Positions 1 through 16,714 of a DNA stretch of 64,000 nucleotides are shown here, one piece after another (position 1 is the first letter of the stretch; every line of letters starts with the position of its first letter). Position numbers and translations under genes: made by a program. Where the stretch lies: contig SSBO01000001.1 of the NCBI GenBank assembly GCA_005281725.1, forward strand, positions 10,742,251 to 10,806,250, written 5' to 3'. The notes beneath the pieces are model-generated. The model was not told where the DNA came from and ran no database searches. It saw nothing but the letters and a program-made list of their open reading frames with translations. Origin of the DNA: Wuchereria bancrofti (taxonomy: Eukaryota; Nematoda; Chromadorea; Rhabditida; Onchocercidae).

Positions 1-1698
1 TCATTCAATGATTTAATTTTTTTTATCTATATGATATTTTTTATGTATACGATTATAATGATTTAATTAATCATTTAATTATGTAATATACAATAGACTA
101 ATACTACGATAATATTATGACAAATTATACAATGTAATATACAGTACACTATACTGCGATAATCAAGTACAGTAAACAAATGATATTTTAGGATACAAAG
201 TACAGTATGTTGTATTATATAAACTACAGTGCGACAGTGTATTATATAAAGTACAGTAGGCAAGCATCAAGATAGCGTATAATGTAAGTATCATAAGTCA
301 GTTCTGTGTGTAAGATAACATTAATTCTTTAATTAATAATGGAGGAAGCTTCTTCTATCGATCATCAGTTATGCCATCGATAATTTCAAAAACTTCTCAT
401 CTGTAGGAATTAATGTTTTTTCTTTCAGTTTTATACTTTCAGAAAAATGGTTTATTAATAATTCTCATTGAGAAAATAGGATTTCACCAAAAAACATAAA
501 ATGATGTAAAAGATAACTAACAGATAGCGTAAAACACGTGATTTGTTTTTCTTTTTTTTTTGATTTTATTTCTTTTAATGAGTAAGAAACTAGATATATC
601 CATTAAATGAGAAATTAGAATATAAGAAAATAGATATATCCCATTGCTTTCTACATTAATTCCTCCATTTCTGTATTAGTTTCTCTTTCTTCTATACCAA
701 TTATTGAATTTGTTTAAAAAAGCAGCATAATTAATACATAGCATTTGTTATAATTATCTCTAGCCTCTTGAACTAATAATATTTTAAAGTGCTTATAATC
801 CTTTTATACAAATTTCGCTTGAATTATATTGAAGCAAAGAAGTATTTGCTCCTGCAAAACATGACTTTTTCATACAAGTGTAACAATGTTGCATTTAAAT
901 TCAAAAATGATAAACTTGTCAGATTTTATGTACTTTATTTTTTGATTTTTTTTTCAAATATTTAAATATCACTATCATTTTTATATTATATCGAATATTA
1001 TTGCTATTGCTAGAAAATTCCATATAATTTGCAATTAGCTCCTAATTAATTTATGATTACTCGCTCAAATATAAATAATTTTTGTTTACGCAGCATAAAT
1101 TTTTGCTTCTTATTCCTTTCATTTTTCTGTTTAATTAACATATTTCAGGTCTCAGATTTCAGTTAATCAATGAAATATTTTCTAAAAGGAAAAGGAAGAA
1201 AGGGAAGCATTGAAGAATTTTCATTTCTCAACCCCTTCAATTAGAAGCTAATTGAAGACTACAAAGCAATCAATTTTTTTTTTCATAACTTCAAAAGTGA
1301 AAGAGTCATTTCCTTCATCGTTTTTTCACTTAAATAAATGAATTTTCAATATCAAAAATTTAATCCTAAAAAAAGCTGGCATTAAAAAATTGGTGGAATC
1401 ATGATGTAATGGATTATTCATGATGCATTTAGATATTAACATAAATCAAGAATGATTAAAATGTAATTAAAAATGCAATCGTCACCATTTGATATTATTA
1501 TGACAGAATTAATTCAAAAAATTTTTCTTCCTATCGGATATTTATTCCTTTTAATAATTTAATATACTAATGCAATTGACTTGAACCTATACTGATAAAA
1601 TGCCTGTCGTATATTATCGCTTATCACAATTTTTCAGTTCTCTTGGAAAAATTTTAACTTGCATGCAGAGAAAGAAGCATTCATTAAACAATTTTCTA
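1..1698. other. AT-rich upstream region of the ankyrin gene
   Basis: I see no coding exon here. The reading frames are short and have the A/T-run composition of nematode intergenic DNA. A polypyrimidine tract ending in AG at about 1629-1637 lies some 60 bases before the ATG at 1699. It could be the trans-splice acceptor of the downstream gene. A second TTTCAG lies near 1143-1148. No RNA gene was recognised. Confidence 0.5.
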
Positions 1699-4600
1699 AT
1701 GGCAACAGGTTAGTATTTGCTTTAAAATTATTTTATTTTTTTATTTTTATCCTACATTAAAATTCCAAATTTACTTATCGTCTGGAATTAAATAATTTAG
1801 AAAGAAGTAGATGAAAACAAAATAATGATGCAAAATATTTTCTATTTATGATTTCAATAAGTTTTCTAAAATTTAAAAGCTTAAAGCTATGAATTAAAAG
1901 TTACTGAATGAATTATAAGTTTTTAGCAGTAAAAAAGAAAAATAATTTGCTCTTTTTTTCCGTTAATTCATTGAAAAGTTCCAAAAGTTTGTGATAACTT
2001 TATTTTGAAAAAAAATTTAAATAAACCATGAATTTTATTTTTTTTTAATAGAACTAGCAAATACTAGCAAATATGTTGGATTTTCACAGATAAAAAAAAT
2101 TTATAGAAAAATTTTTCATTGAAAAAAAGAAAATTAAATGATCTCTCTTTTCTTGTAAGCTATAAATAAAAGAAAATTAAAAGGAAGAAAAGCTGCATTA
2201 ACAAAAAAAAAAATATCACAATGAAAAAAGAAAGACAGATGAAATATTTTAAAATAACTAAAAATTGAAAAAAAAATGAAGATCAAAAATAATATTCCAT
2301 AAAATATATGATAGTAAGATGTTTGCAATATTTTTTAATTAAGAAAAAAGTAACATTACCAATAATAATTTAAAGAAATGAATGAAGAAGTTACTAATAT
2401 TTAATTATTAAATATTAATTTTTGAATGTAATATTTATAAATATATAATTAAATATATTACTTATTCAATCATAATATTTTATATTTTTTTTTGTTTTTT
2501 TTTTTTGTTTATTTCAGGTGAAACTGAAGCAAAACAGGACGAAGATTTAGAATATTGCATAATGAATTTAGATTTTGATGCAAGAAAATTCACCGAATTG
2601 GAAGATTTGCAAATTACTGGTCGATTACGAGAAGTTGGCCATATTGTTGCTAAACATTTGGATAATGAACATTTGATGCAGTATATAACACGATTCCGGA
2701 AACAGCAGGTTTTCCTGATTACTTGTTAACCGTTAATGAAATAATTTGCATTCATTTCAATTATATTTTCTTCCATTTAATAATTCAAAACTATTTCAAA
2801 TAAATAATGCTTTCCTGTTTAATAAATTTCAAACTTTGAAACAGAAAACTTTCTTCTTCACTAATTTTTTTCTTCAAAAAATTTCTCAAAATTTCAAATG
2901 ACCTAAATTTATATGGAATAAATTCAGTTTTTAATAAATCCAGCATCTCAATATAAAGAAAAGAAAAAAACAAATAATTTCATTTTGGACGAATTAGATT
3001 TGAAAACTGAACCAATTAAATTTAGATATAGTACTTTTGTTTATATTTTAAAGAAGAAAAGAAAAAATAAAATTAGCACTGCAATAATACTATCATGCTT
3101 ATATGATTGAAAAGTTTGTGTCGCATAATTTCACGGTCATTTAATTTTTATCTCAATTAATTCTATTCGCTCATTCTTGCAGAATCGTTTAAATGCAGCA
3201 ATGGCAGCTATTGAAGAAAATCAATTGAAAAAATTGAAAAATTTACTTGACAGTGATTTAGTGGAAGCAAGAAATGCTAGAGTTATCTTTCTTTTTCTCA
3301 CTTACTTTAACTCTATTTTTTAGAACTTTACTAAAGAGGGAATTTTTTCAATTACCAAGTCAAAAAATGAAAAAAAAAGAATTTATTTTCAATTGTTTCA
3401 TCTCATCATGTTTTTTTTTTCTAGTTGAAGTGAAATTTTTTGTTTATCTGTTTTTTTTTTAATCGCAATAAAAAAAAGCAATTTAATTTCAGGTTTGAGT
3501 TTAATTCATTTTGCAGTATGCAAAGAGCGTCATGAAATTGTTGAATATCTCGCAAATGTTTTTCCAAAAAGTATCGATATTTTAGATGCGGTATTATTTG
3601 TCCTAATTAATTTTTTTTTTTTTAATCGAACAATTTTACAATTTCAAAACATTAGGAAGATTCTATTGCTAATTATTACTGAAATTTGTTTTAAAAAATT
3701 TTGAAAATTGTTTAATAAAGTCAGATAATTCAATGTTTGTTTGTTGTATTGCACTAATAATTTTAATTAATTCAAATTATCAAAAACTATAATCAATTAA
3801 TGTATATTGATTAATGAAATTGACAATATTTTAAATATATTTTTAATTACAAACTAATTTATGTTTACATGTAAAATTAATTTGATGATAGTATTTAAGT
3901 GATTAGTTACTATGAAATAATAAGTATTTAATTAAAAATTTTTCCAGAATGGCCGAGCAGCAATACACTATGCGGCAACTCAAAAGAATGCAATTTATGA
4001 AACATTGATTGATTGTGGAGCAGATGGTTCACTTCCTGATAGAGTACGTTAAATTTTATTTTTGACGTGTTAAAATTACGTGAAATGCACTTGTTGACGT
4101 GTTAAAATTACGTGAAATGCACTATTTACACATATAATTATGCAAATTTTGATTACTTACAAAATACGCCGCTTTAGTCACTTTAGTAATTGCCAATAAA
4201 ATTAGGTAGATAAATAAAAACAAATAAAAAAGTTAAAGTAAATAAAAAGTAAATAATAGGTAGATTGGATTTTTAATCAGAAAGATAAAATAAGCAGGTG
4301 AGATTTTGAAAGTTTAACTGTTGAAGAAGTCGAATCAAGCCTTGAAGCAATGTTTCTAAATTAAATTATGAATGATGAATAATTAAATTAATTATATTAC
4401 AAAATGTTTTTCCATTCTGTATGGTATATTTAATATTGTATATTTGAATATTTTAAATTTCAATTTTGATTTTTGAATGGAATTTAAACAATTTTAAATT
4501 TATTTTCGTCCTTATTAAAACGATTTTCATTTATTTATTTATTATATAATAGAATTTATTTAAAAATGTTATCAGTGCTTTTAAAATGCTTAACAAAAAG

Positions 4601-7600
4601 ATAACAAATATTTTTTAATATTTTCTGTTATACAACAAATAATTACTGATTTCATTTCAAGTTAAAATTTTTGATAAAAAATTTAGATTGGTGTAACAGC
4701 TGCACAATATCGTGAGAATTCTAATGCTATGATACCATCACCATTAACATCACCAACAAATGCTGATATAATTTTCAAACGTTATTCGCTTAGTGAAAAT
4801 TTATATGATCCTGGTAAAAAAAAAAGAAATTAATTAAATTTATCATTTCGTTTTAATTATTTCCTCTATTTTCATTCAAATTTTTAATGAAATAAATAAA
4901 AGATAGTAATAATACATTTTTTTTTCATTCATTTCTTTTTTTTTGATCATATGAAAAAAGAAGAGAAATTTTTCAACAATGTTAATTTGTTTCATAATTA
5001 CAACATGTCTGTTTTTTTAACTAAATAATTAATTAATTTATTTTAATTAATAATTAATTTTTTTTGATTTATTATAATAAATTAGTCTAAATGCATTCAA
5101 AATATTTATAACACAAAAAATATTTGTTCAACTATTTAAGTGATATATGGTATTAATAAATGATAATAATATGACAACCAAAAAAAAAGTTACACTTCTT
5201 AGTTAGCTAAATTTTAATCATTTATGAATAAAAATTTTACACTGATAGCAATTACTGATATAATCGATTGATTTTTTGTCATAAAGAATTCAAAATTAAA
5301 TTATCACATAAGTTTCGATGAATAATTATTTTATTTATTTTCTGATGCACCAACTGAAAATGAATTGAATCAATGGCTCGAAGATGGTAATGTTAAACAA
5401 TTAGAGCAAATTTTTCTTGATGGCCGCGGTTATCTGTTAGCTGATAAAACTTCAAATGATATAAATGCAAATCAATTCCTCAAAGGATCATCTAAATATC
5501 AAGTAATCATTGTTTAAATTTTCAATAAATACTAAACAATGAGTTTAATTTTATCATTCATACACAAATATATTTTTAGTTAAAATAATATTTTATGTAG
5601 AATTTTTAAATTTTTGAAATTCTGTTTTCTTGTTTATCAAAAAAAAAAAACAAACATAATTTTCAATTTTCTTTTTGTGAAAAACTTTTTTGAAAATTTT
5701 AGGATAAAATTGATATGATTCACAAGGCTGTAGAAGAAGGTGATATTGATCAAATGACGGCATTAATTGATAATGATAAATTTGCTGTTGCACGCGATAG
5801 ATATGGTAATGTTTTGTTTATTTTTGTTAATCAAATAAATATTTAATTTTTTCATTTTGTTATACTTATTTGAATATTTAATATTGATAAGACATTTATA
5901 TGAATATACATTTACGATTATTTCCATATTTTATTATTTAACTAATTGAAAATTAATTGAGCAACTAATAAACAAATTTAAATAATCAAAATAAATAATT
6001 ACGTTTCTGTTTACTAAAAAAAAAAAATAAACATTTCCGTAATTTATTATTGACAATTTTAAAGGTATGACACCTTTACATATAGCTATATTGCATGGAC
6101 AAACAAATACAGTTCGCTGTTTGTTAACCAAATATCCTTCTTGTGTTAATGCTACCAATCATGTAATACTTTTCATTTTATTAATTTAAACAATAAATTA
6201 AATTTCGAAAAAAAAATTTATTTTGAATAAGAATATTATTATATTAATTCATTATATTAGCATAATTTTTTGAACATTAATTGTTAAATTATCATTTCAA
6301 TCATACTTTTTAAAAATACTAATAAATTTTTTGCTACAAAAATTAATTATCTAATAAAAAAAAATGATAAAAATATTTTACTACAAATAATAATATATTT
6401 TTGACAAAAAAAAATCATTGAAAATTGTAATTTGAAAAAATTTTGATAATATAAAGAAAATTTGAGGCTGGTCGAACAGCACTACATTATGCTTTTGTAA
6501 ATCAAGCTAATGAAGTTATGGTGAAAATACTACAAAAAGCTGGTGCTGATGCATTTATTGAAGATAAGGTCTTCAATTTAATGTAAATTAAATTAATTTA
6601 ATTTTATGCTTTCATTTTAAGACAAAAAGTCAAAAAGTATAGCCAAAAAGTAATTTTTTTTTTTTTGCAAAATTTCATCATGTTATTAAAAAATTGAAGT
6701 AACAACGTTATTAGTTATTCAGTTTCCAGTATTAAAACAAATTAAATCAATTTTCACGAAAAGTAAAAAAAAGTATTGGATATTTTTAATAATTAAAATT
6801 TAAATAAATATTAATAAATTTATAATTACAGTTTGGCCATGCACCACTTTATTATCAAAATAATGAAAATCAATTAGATGTTAAAATGATGATTAAAGAC
6901 AATGATCAAATGAATGAACTTCTTACAGGTCAAATGAGTGGACCACTTTTACAAGGTTAACTAATCATTTTAATATCATTCAAAAAAAATATATATATAA
7001 TCTATTTTGCAAATAATAATAATTGTTTATTTTTCAAATAATAAATTGTCCTACAAATAAATTGTTCCATTATTTGAGTGCCATTTTTTGTTTATTTGTA
7101 TTTTTATTTGCATTTTTTCAAATTATTTTTAAACAATTTTTAGACTTAATTAATTACTATTTAATATTATTAAAAATTTTTTATTTTGCAAATAGAATTG
7201 GAAGAAGATATATTAGAATGGATTCATACTAGTAATTTGAGAAGATTAGATGATTTGGTGCTAAATGGTTATGCTAATTTATTATCCGGTCGAACATATG
7301 AAGTTGATGATCCGGATATCCGTCATTTTCTGGATGCATTACCGCAATATCAGGTTAGTCATTTATTAATTCAATCCAATTTACACGAAATTGTACTGAA
7401 GAAAAATGTTATAAGTAAAAAATATTTTGAACAAAAAAAAAAAGGAAAAAACGAAAAAAAGATTTAATTAAATTTCAAAAATAATTTTTGTATAATAATA
7501 TTAAAAAGGTAATGAAATAATAAACATAAAATAGAAATTAATTAAAGCAAATGTTTAATTAACATCACAATTTATATTTAATAATTAATTATTAAGTATT

Positions 7601-10600
7601 ATTATTTTCATTAAAATTTTAGAATAAAATTGATGCAATACATAAAGCTATTGAAACAGATAATTTACGAACAATTAAAGCATTAATAGATCGAAAGAAG
7701 ATGGCATTTTGTCGTGATGCTCGACATTTAACACCATTACATAAAGCAATCATTTTGGATCAAATTGAAATTGCTAAATTTTTGATTAGAAATTATCCAC
7801 AAGTAACAAATGCATTAGATGAGGTATCATTTAATACATTTAAATTTTTTTTTTTTTAAATTATTTTAATAGTCTTTTTTTTTTGTTTTTTACTCTTTAA
7901 ATTGATTTTTTTAAATTGCATAAATGAGTAAAATGAACAAATAAATGAGATGTTAATAAAATTAAAATTTAGCTATTTAATTAAATTTCAACTATTTCAA
8001 TTAGTACTTCAATTGTGCATTATTGTAAAGCTAATAAAATAAATTATTAGCTGTCATTTCTTTTTTTAAAAAAATATTTGACTGAAAAAAAAAACATGCA
8101 TAATATTTTTCTCTTTTCTATTATCACATATCAATCAATCAATCAATCGTATATATATGAGATTAGTTTTCTTCTAAATTATACTTAATTACTTAATATT
8201 ATATTTTAATTGTTTATAATTTTCCATTGCTTAATTTATTTAATTATTCTTTTCATATTTATCATTAGAATAAACGAACGCCACTTCATTATGCAGCTGC
8301 TTTATCTGATGGTGGTTACATGTATAAAAAGATGCGTAGTGTTGGAGCTGATTCAAAGATTTGCGATCGTGTAAGTTAAAATTTTTAAATTTAAAATAAA
8401 ATTTAGCGAATTATTATGAAATACTTGTTAAGCTAATTGATAAATTAATCAGATAATTTAATTCATATTATTTTTTTATCTGTGTGATAAATTTGTACAA
8501 TTCATTTTATCAATAATTAACATTATTGATAAATTTTATTTTTATATCCATTTGTAAAGAATTTGTAAAGAAATCAGCTTTACTAAATTTTTCAGTCATT
8601 TTTAATAGTTATTAATTATTTCTTTTCTTAATTTTATAACTTATTAACAAATTTATTTGAACTATTATTTTATAGGAGAAAGAAAGAGAAAAAAAGTTAT
8701 GCAATAATAACTTTCAGAATGGCCGAAAACCAAGCTATTATTTGAATAATCCTGATGAAATTGATTTGAAAGCAATGAGCGCAGATAGAGAAGTTATTTT
8801 GGATGAAGTAAGTAATTATTAATCATTGTTGCATTTTAATCAAAATTTGAGAAATTTCTTGAAATATTTAAATTTTTTTGAGAAATATTCGAGCAAGAAA
8901 TTTTTGTTTAATTATTTTGTCTTCTTGTTTGTTAATTTTATTTTTTATTATTTAATTATTTTGTTTTCTTGTTTGTTAATTTTATTTTTTATTATTTAAT
9001 TATTTTGTTTTCTTGTTTGTTAATTTTATTTTTTATTATTTAATTATTTTGTTTTCTTGTTTGTTAATTTTATTTTTTATTATTTAATTATTTTGTTTTC
9101 TTGTTTGTTAATTTTATTTTTTGTTTTTGTTTGTTAACAAAAGAAGGAAGTAAAATATATTAAATTACAAGAAAATAGTATTTAAAAATTCTATTCAAAA
9201 AAAAAAAAATTAAACAAAAGAAAAGATGAAAGAAAAATTTTCATGCATTTTTTTTCTTATATAAATTATAATATTAACTACAGAAATTTTTATTTTCTTG
9301 CATTAATTACAGTAAATTTTTCACTTTCTTTTTGAATTAATAATTCAAATTAACATTTTAATTGCGTCCTATATTTTTATTTAAATGAAAAATATACAAA
9401 AAAAAAAAAATAATTTATTTTTTTCAAGATTATACGTAGTCGTATAACAACATCTTATTTGCAATCAAATATCCGTCAATGGCTTCATGATGGTAATATT
9501 AGTAAATTAGAGCAATTGGTACTTTCCGGATGCGGTGATTTACTTTTTGGTCATACAACAAGTAATTCAAACTCAAATATTTTCCTCAATCATCTCAATG
9601 CTTATCTGGTAATAACTAAATTTATTCAAATATTATTGTTAATTAAAATAAAAATTAAAATATATAATTATTTCCTCTGATCTAGTTAGATTATCTATTA
9701 TTTTAAGTAATAAATTTTTTATAATTACTTTTTTTCGCCATTTTTCTGTTCAGAAATTTTAACTTGAACAAAAAGTTATGATATTACAATTACCTTATAT
9801 AATCTAATTAAATTTTTAACTAATACATGTGTATTTGTCCAATTTTAAATATTATTATATTATTTGAAATAAATTTTTATACATTTACTTGCTATTTTTT
9901 TCTTTCATCTTTTCTTTTTTTACATTATTATGCTATAATTATTTCATATATTCCAATTGATTTCAATTAATCAATTTTTCCAATTAATCAATTCTTCTAA
10001 TTAATCATTTCTTCTAATTAGTCATATATATATATGCGCGCACAAATTTATATGCATTTTCATTTCTTTTTTCTCATCCTTTACCGGAAATTTTGTCCTT
10101 GAAGAAGTAAAAGTTATTATAATGTCACCGTATTGTTCCTTTTTTCTTCCGTTTCTGATTTCAGTAGCATCAATAGATCCTTTATTTAAACGGAATTGCT
10201 TCCTTTTTTTTTTTTTTTATTTTTTTATTCCAAACGTTATTTTCTATTCTTTAGTAAAGTGTGCCATCTATGCCAATTACAAGGTCAAACCTTTTTCTCC
10301 GTTTTTTTTTTTTCTCTCTCTTGTTAAATTACTTTTTGAAAAAAAAAAATGAAAATAAATCTTTTCTTCTTTTTATATTTTGTCTGATCTATTCTATTAA
10401 TCAAATAATATTCAATCAGTAAATAAAAAACAGAAAATTGGCCAAACATTCATTCTTCATTATGTAATAGAAACAACAAAACAATAATAATAAATAAAAA
10501 TAATAACAACGAATAATAATAGCAACAATGATTATTACTATCATTATTATTATTATTATCATTATTATTATAAAAACATTAATAATTGTTTTGTCAATAT

Positions 10601-12920
10601 AATTATTAATTAGTTATTTGATTCGCAATTTCAAGCTTTTTCAAAATTCCTGTTTTGAAGATAAAATTTTGCTAGCAATTATTTTCAGCTATAAAATTAA
10701 TAAATTTTCCTTTGTTTTTATTTGTGCGAAATAATTGAAATTGAACGAATTCGTAGCCATCATTTTCTAATTGTAATTGATATATTAGAATTTATTTAGT
10801 GATATTTGCTAATAATAAACTATTAAATGAGACAAATAATGTAAAATTTTGAAAAATAAAAAACTGGCTATTTTTTAGAATAAAGAATTTTGTAAAATAA
10901 TTTTAACAAAATTTTTATTAGTTGATCATTTCATGATATAAACTTTTATTTGTACAAGAAAAGCAATTTTCTTTTCTTTCTATCACTGTAATTTACAAAT
11001 CAATTAATTGTATTCGATAAAAAAAACAAGATTCAGTGCGTATAACATAATATAAATTTTAGGATGAAATTGATGAAATTCATAAAGCAATTAAGAGAAG
11101 TGACCTAAAACATGTAAAAGAGTTAATTAGTTCAAAAAAGTTAGCAATAGCTCGAAATCGACTTGGTCATACGCCACTTCATACAGCAATCATTTATGAA
11201 CAAACTGAAATAATTCGTCACATTGTATCAAATTTTCCATCAGTATTAAATGCTTCTGATTATGTAAGTTTTTTGTTTTAATTAAAATATTCCATTGAAA
11301 AAAAAACTGCAAAATTTATAAAATATTTAAATAAAAAAATTTGGAAATTTTTTTTTTTGTTTTTTCTTGATTGAATTATTACATTTTGAGCTTGTTTTAA
11401 CAAACAACTAACACTTCTTAAGGATAACACACTTTAAAAAAAATTTATTTGATAAAAATTTATGCGATAGTGAAATAATATCAGATAAAATGAGATTATT
11501 TATCAAATTGAAATATTTAAATATTAATTTATTACATTTTATAATAGTTATGGTATAAAGTAATTTGAAATCTTTTAGAATAGGCGTACACCAATGCATT
11601 ATGCAGCAGCTACCCGTGATGGTGGTCATTATGTAAAAATTTTAATTAAAGCTGGAGCTAATTCAAAGGCAATGGATAATGTAATTAATTAAATTTGTTT
11701 TTTTTTTTTTTGCAAAAATATTATATTCAAGGATAAAAAAAGTACTTTAAGATTTCTTAAAAGATTAAGTAAAAAAATTTGCCAAAATTATAAGAAAAGA
11801 TTAATACATTAATAATATAGTATCATATTATTATTACGATCTTAAATTAATTTGAGATAATTAAAAAAAAGTGATAATAATACTAATAATGATAAATGTA
11901 AACAATAATAACAAGTATTATGTAAAATTTATGTTACTAAAATTATTTTTTTTCGTTTTTTTTTTTCAAATTTTAGGAAGGTCATACGCCACATTATTAT
12001 GGCCTTAACAATGTGATTAATTTGGAATTGTTAAAAGAGACTGATAATAACGATGATAATAATGTCATATCAGAGAATTTCGTTCCTGAACAACCCACAT
12101 TGCATATTGATTCTGTATTGAGTAGTAATTCAGCATCTGTTATCAGGTTTCTTCTTTTTTATTTTCTTTTTTTCCTTCCTCCCATCTCTCCCAAATATTA
12201 TTAATTAAATAAAAATTTTATAAAATTTATAATCTATAATATTAATCACTAAATTATATTCTCATATTTTGATAATTAATTTTTTAACTTGCTTATTATT
12301 ATTACTCCATTACTGTTATTACTATAATAATAATGATAATTAACTCACATAATTATAAGAAAAAAGTTATTTTGTAAATGTTATCATTGTTTTCTGTTTA
12401 TACTTAATAATGATTATTTCATACAATTTTGTTCTTGTTTTTTTTTTTTAAATTGTTATTTATTAAAATAAAATATCAACTGAAGCAAACAGTGAATTAT
12501 TTTCAAAATTTAGTTCATCAAATGTATCGCCAAGAGGAAGTGAGCAAAATGAAACAGATGATGAGGATAAATTTGAATATGATGAAATCGTATCACCAAC
12601 TAACAGTAATGCTGTTTATTTAGCAAGAACTATTGCACCGATTCTTACTAAAGCACTTACTGAGGTTTTTTTTTTTTAATTTTTGAAAATAATTTTATTT
12701 ATTTTAACTTTATATTTTTATTTTTTGCCTTAGAAAATATGCCAGAATTGTTAAATTTTTTAATTTTTATTAAGTTAATTTTTTTTTCTTTGATATTTGT
12801 TATGGAGAATAGAACAGTAAAAATGTAAAATAATCTTTGAAGACATTGTTGCGACGACCGATTGATCCGATCATTTTTATCGCTAATTGGCTCACTCAAT
12901 ATCGTGAGAAAAATCCATAG
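1699..12920 (+). CDS. Multi-ankyrin-repeat protein with C-terminal DPY-30-like motif, about 21 exons, about 877 aa
   Basis: Exons: 1699-1708, 2518-2708, 3183-3275, 3493-3590, 3948-4043, 4687-4813, 5345-5502, 5703-5805, 6065-6162, 6467-6568, 6832-6955, 7196-7353, 7623-7823, 8269-8370, 8718-8807, 9429-9608, 11063-11263, 11579-11680, 11977-12146, 12514-12664, 12843-12920. The start is MATG, with exon 1 giving one base of the glycine codon. The protein is four tandem modules. Modules 2-4 open with a non-ankyrin helical linker of the type W-L-x-D-G-N-x-x-x-L-E (NELNQWLEDG, EEDILEWIHT, SNIRQWLHDG). All four carry ankyrin repeats such as GMTPLHIAI, GRTALHYAF, GHTPLHTAI and RTPLHYAAA. The last two exons encode AVYLARTIAPILTKAL and RRPIDPIIFIANWL, the two helices of a DPY-30/RIIa-like docking motif, and the stop follows soon after. 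Such motifs dock on amphipathic helices in scaffolds and ciliary complexes; that role here is inference. Exon sizes recur between modules (158, 201, 102), which supports internal duplication. The junctions at 3275/3493 and 4813/5345 are not canonical (see findings). I recognise the architecture but no orthologue symbol. Confidence 0.85.
4062..4123. repeat. 30-bp direct duplication in an ankyrin-gene intron
   Basis: Two identical 30-base copies (4062-4091 and 4094-4123), each beginning TTGACGTG, are separated by two bases just inside the intron after the exon that ends at 4043. It looks like a simple local duplication with no coding content. Confidence 0.85.
8909..9122. repeat. 44-bp minisatellite, nearly five copies, in an ankyrin-gene intron
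   Basis: A 44-base T-rich unit beginning TAATTATTTTG is repeated almost without change nearly five times in the intron between the exons ending at 8807 and starting at 9429. Only the first copy shows a clear substitution (TGTCTTC for TGTTTTC). The copies are nearly identical, so the expansion is recent and the copy number probably varies between isolates. Confidence 0.9.
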
Positions 12921-13518
12921 CGTTAATTATATGGTAATTTTAATTTACTACTAATTTCATGGTTTTAAATGAATTCAAAAAAAAAAAATCCTTTATCAAA
13001 ATTAATTTTTGATATTTGTGAAAAACGATCTGTTTGTTTTATTTGTTCAAAATTTTTTCTGACTTTACTAACTTAATTTATCACAATTTAATTTTGTGAA
13101 TTATTGCAAAGGAAATTAAACAAAAAAAACTTTTGGATTCTTTTCACCAAGATTTAATTCTCAGTTAAAGATGAACATATATGATATACAGTTTATGTTT
13201 GAGAAAACTATTTCAAACAAATTGGACAATTTTTATGCAAAGTTTAAAAAATAAGAAAAAATGATGAAAAACAGAATCACACAAGCATCACTGAAAAAAA
13301 ATTTTTTTTCAATAACTATCATTTATTAAATTTGTTGATTCAGTGAAACTTTAAAATTTTTTAGTTAATTTGAAAAAAAAATTGTGAAATTTATAGTGAT
13401 TTTTTTGCAACTCATTTCATATAAATTTTAACTATCACACAAGTTATCAGATAAATTTCAAAAAAAAATTTTGTACAAAAGAAAAAGAAGTGATGAAAAG
13501 GGCTGAAATAAAATTGTA
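12921..13518. other. Convergent 3' intergenic region
   Basis: About 600 bases separate the stop of the plus-strand ankyrin gene from the stop of the minus-strand ovo gene. The region is AT-rich and noncoding. An AATAAA on the minus strand (plus positions 13322-13327) lies about 190 bases past the ovo stop and could be its poly(A) signal. I saw no clear AATAAA for the plus-strand gene. Confidence 0.5.
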
Positions 13519-16714
<3,196 letters not shown>

